Assembly: GCA_030625995.1 (NCBI GenBank)
Contig: DAOUPU010000149.1
Location: 1 to 6,313 of the forward strand
Reading direction: 5' to 3'
DNA length: 6,313 nt
Source: Flavobacteriaceae bacterium
Lineage (GTDB): Bacteria; Bacteroidota; Bacteroidia; Flavobacteriales; Flavobacteriaceae
A model generated the notes under the pieces. That model worked only from the letters and a program-made list of their open reading frames with translations, made no database searches and was not told the DNA's origin. Below are positions 6,264-6,313 of the stretch, piece after piece (position 1 is the first letter of the stretch; every line of letters starts with the position of its first letter). The translations under genes and the position numbers were made by a program.

Positions 6264-6287
6264 ACCTGCCACGCCGGCAAGGCGGGT
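6264..6287 (+). repeat. GC-rich palindrome, type A, copy 3
   Basis: CCTGCC (6265-6270) pairs with GGCGGG (6281-6286), extended by an A-T pair, over a 10-nt loop containing GCCGGC. Arm sequences are identical to the copy at 4697-4717, in the same orientation, about 1.57 kb away. It lacks the T-run seen after that copy. Confidence 0.65.
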
Positions 6288-6313
6288 TGCTGTTTAGATC
6301 CTCATTACGAAGT

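Noticed and set aside
6235..6297. 20-residue ORF (ATG CTA ... TAG) after msrB
   Set aside because: It is made largely of the type A palindrome and flanking repeat sequence, with no ribosome site; chance ORF.

Overview
The window reads as chromosomal DNA of a Bacteroidota member, most likely a marine-type Flavobacteriaceae species. The base composition is AT-rich. Candidate promoters match the Bacteroidota -7 consensus TAnnTTTG, and genes mostly lack a Shine-Dalgarno sequence. The secreted protein carries a signal peptide ending in LQA|Q, and the protein families look flavobacterial in type. Genus cannot be decided from the sequence.

Layout, left to right. (1) 1-1698, minus strand: a NorM-type MATE exporter is followed, with the stop and start codons directly abutting (TAAATG), by the first 116 codons of a Wzx-like polysaccharide flippase that runs off the left edge. 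(2) 1699-2246: a 548-bp divergent intergenic region with one candidate promoter per direction, and a 140-bp repeat element with imperfect terminal inverted repeats and internal direct repeats. (3) 2247-3062, plus strand: a small-conductance mechanosensitive channel (MscS). (4) 3135-4439, minus strand: an MFS transporter of the UMF1/Atg22-like type, convergent with mscS. (5) 4440-4761: a divergent intergenic region with a candidate plus-strand promoter followed by four GC-rich palindromes in the order A-B-B'-A', the last ending in a T-run. (6) 4762-6101, plus strand: an alpha/beta hydrolase and a Sec-exported methionine sulfoxide reductase B, overlapping by 4 bp. (7) 6102-6313: a gene-free tail with several hairpins and a third copy of the A-type palindrome.

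Functionally this is mostly envelope and stress housekeeping: drug/cation export, glycan flipping, osmotic release, solute transport, and repair of oxidised periplasmic proteins. I do not see a defence system, mobile-element gene, CRISPR array, RNA gene of known family, or biosynthetic cluster. The part worth a second look is noncoding: the palindrome array at 4577-4722, the related copy near 6264, and the 140-bp element at 1990-2129.
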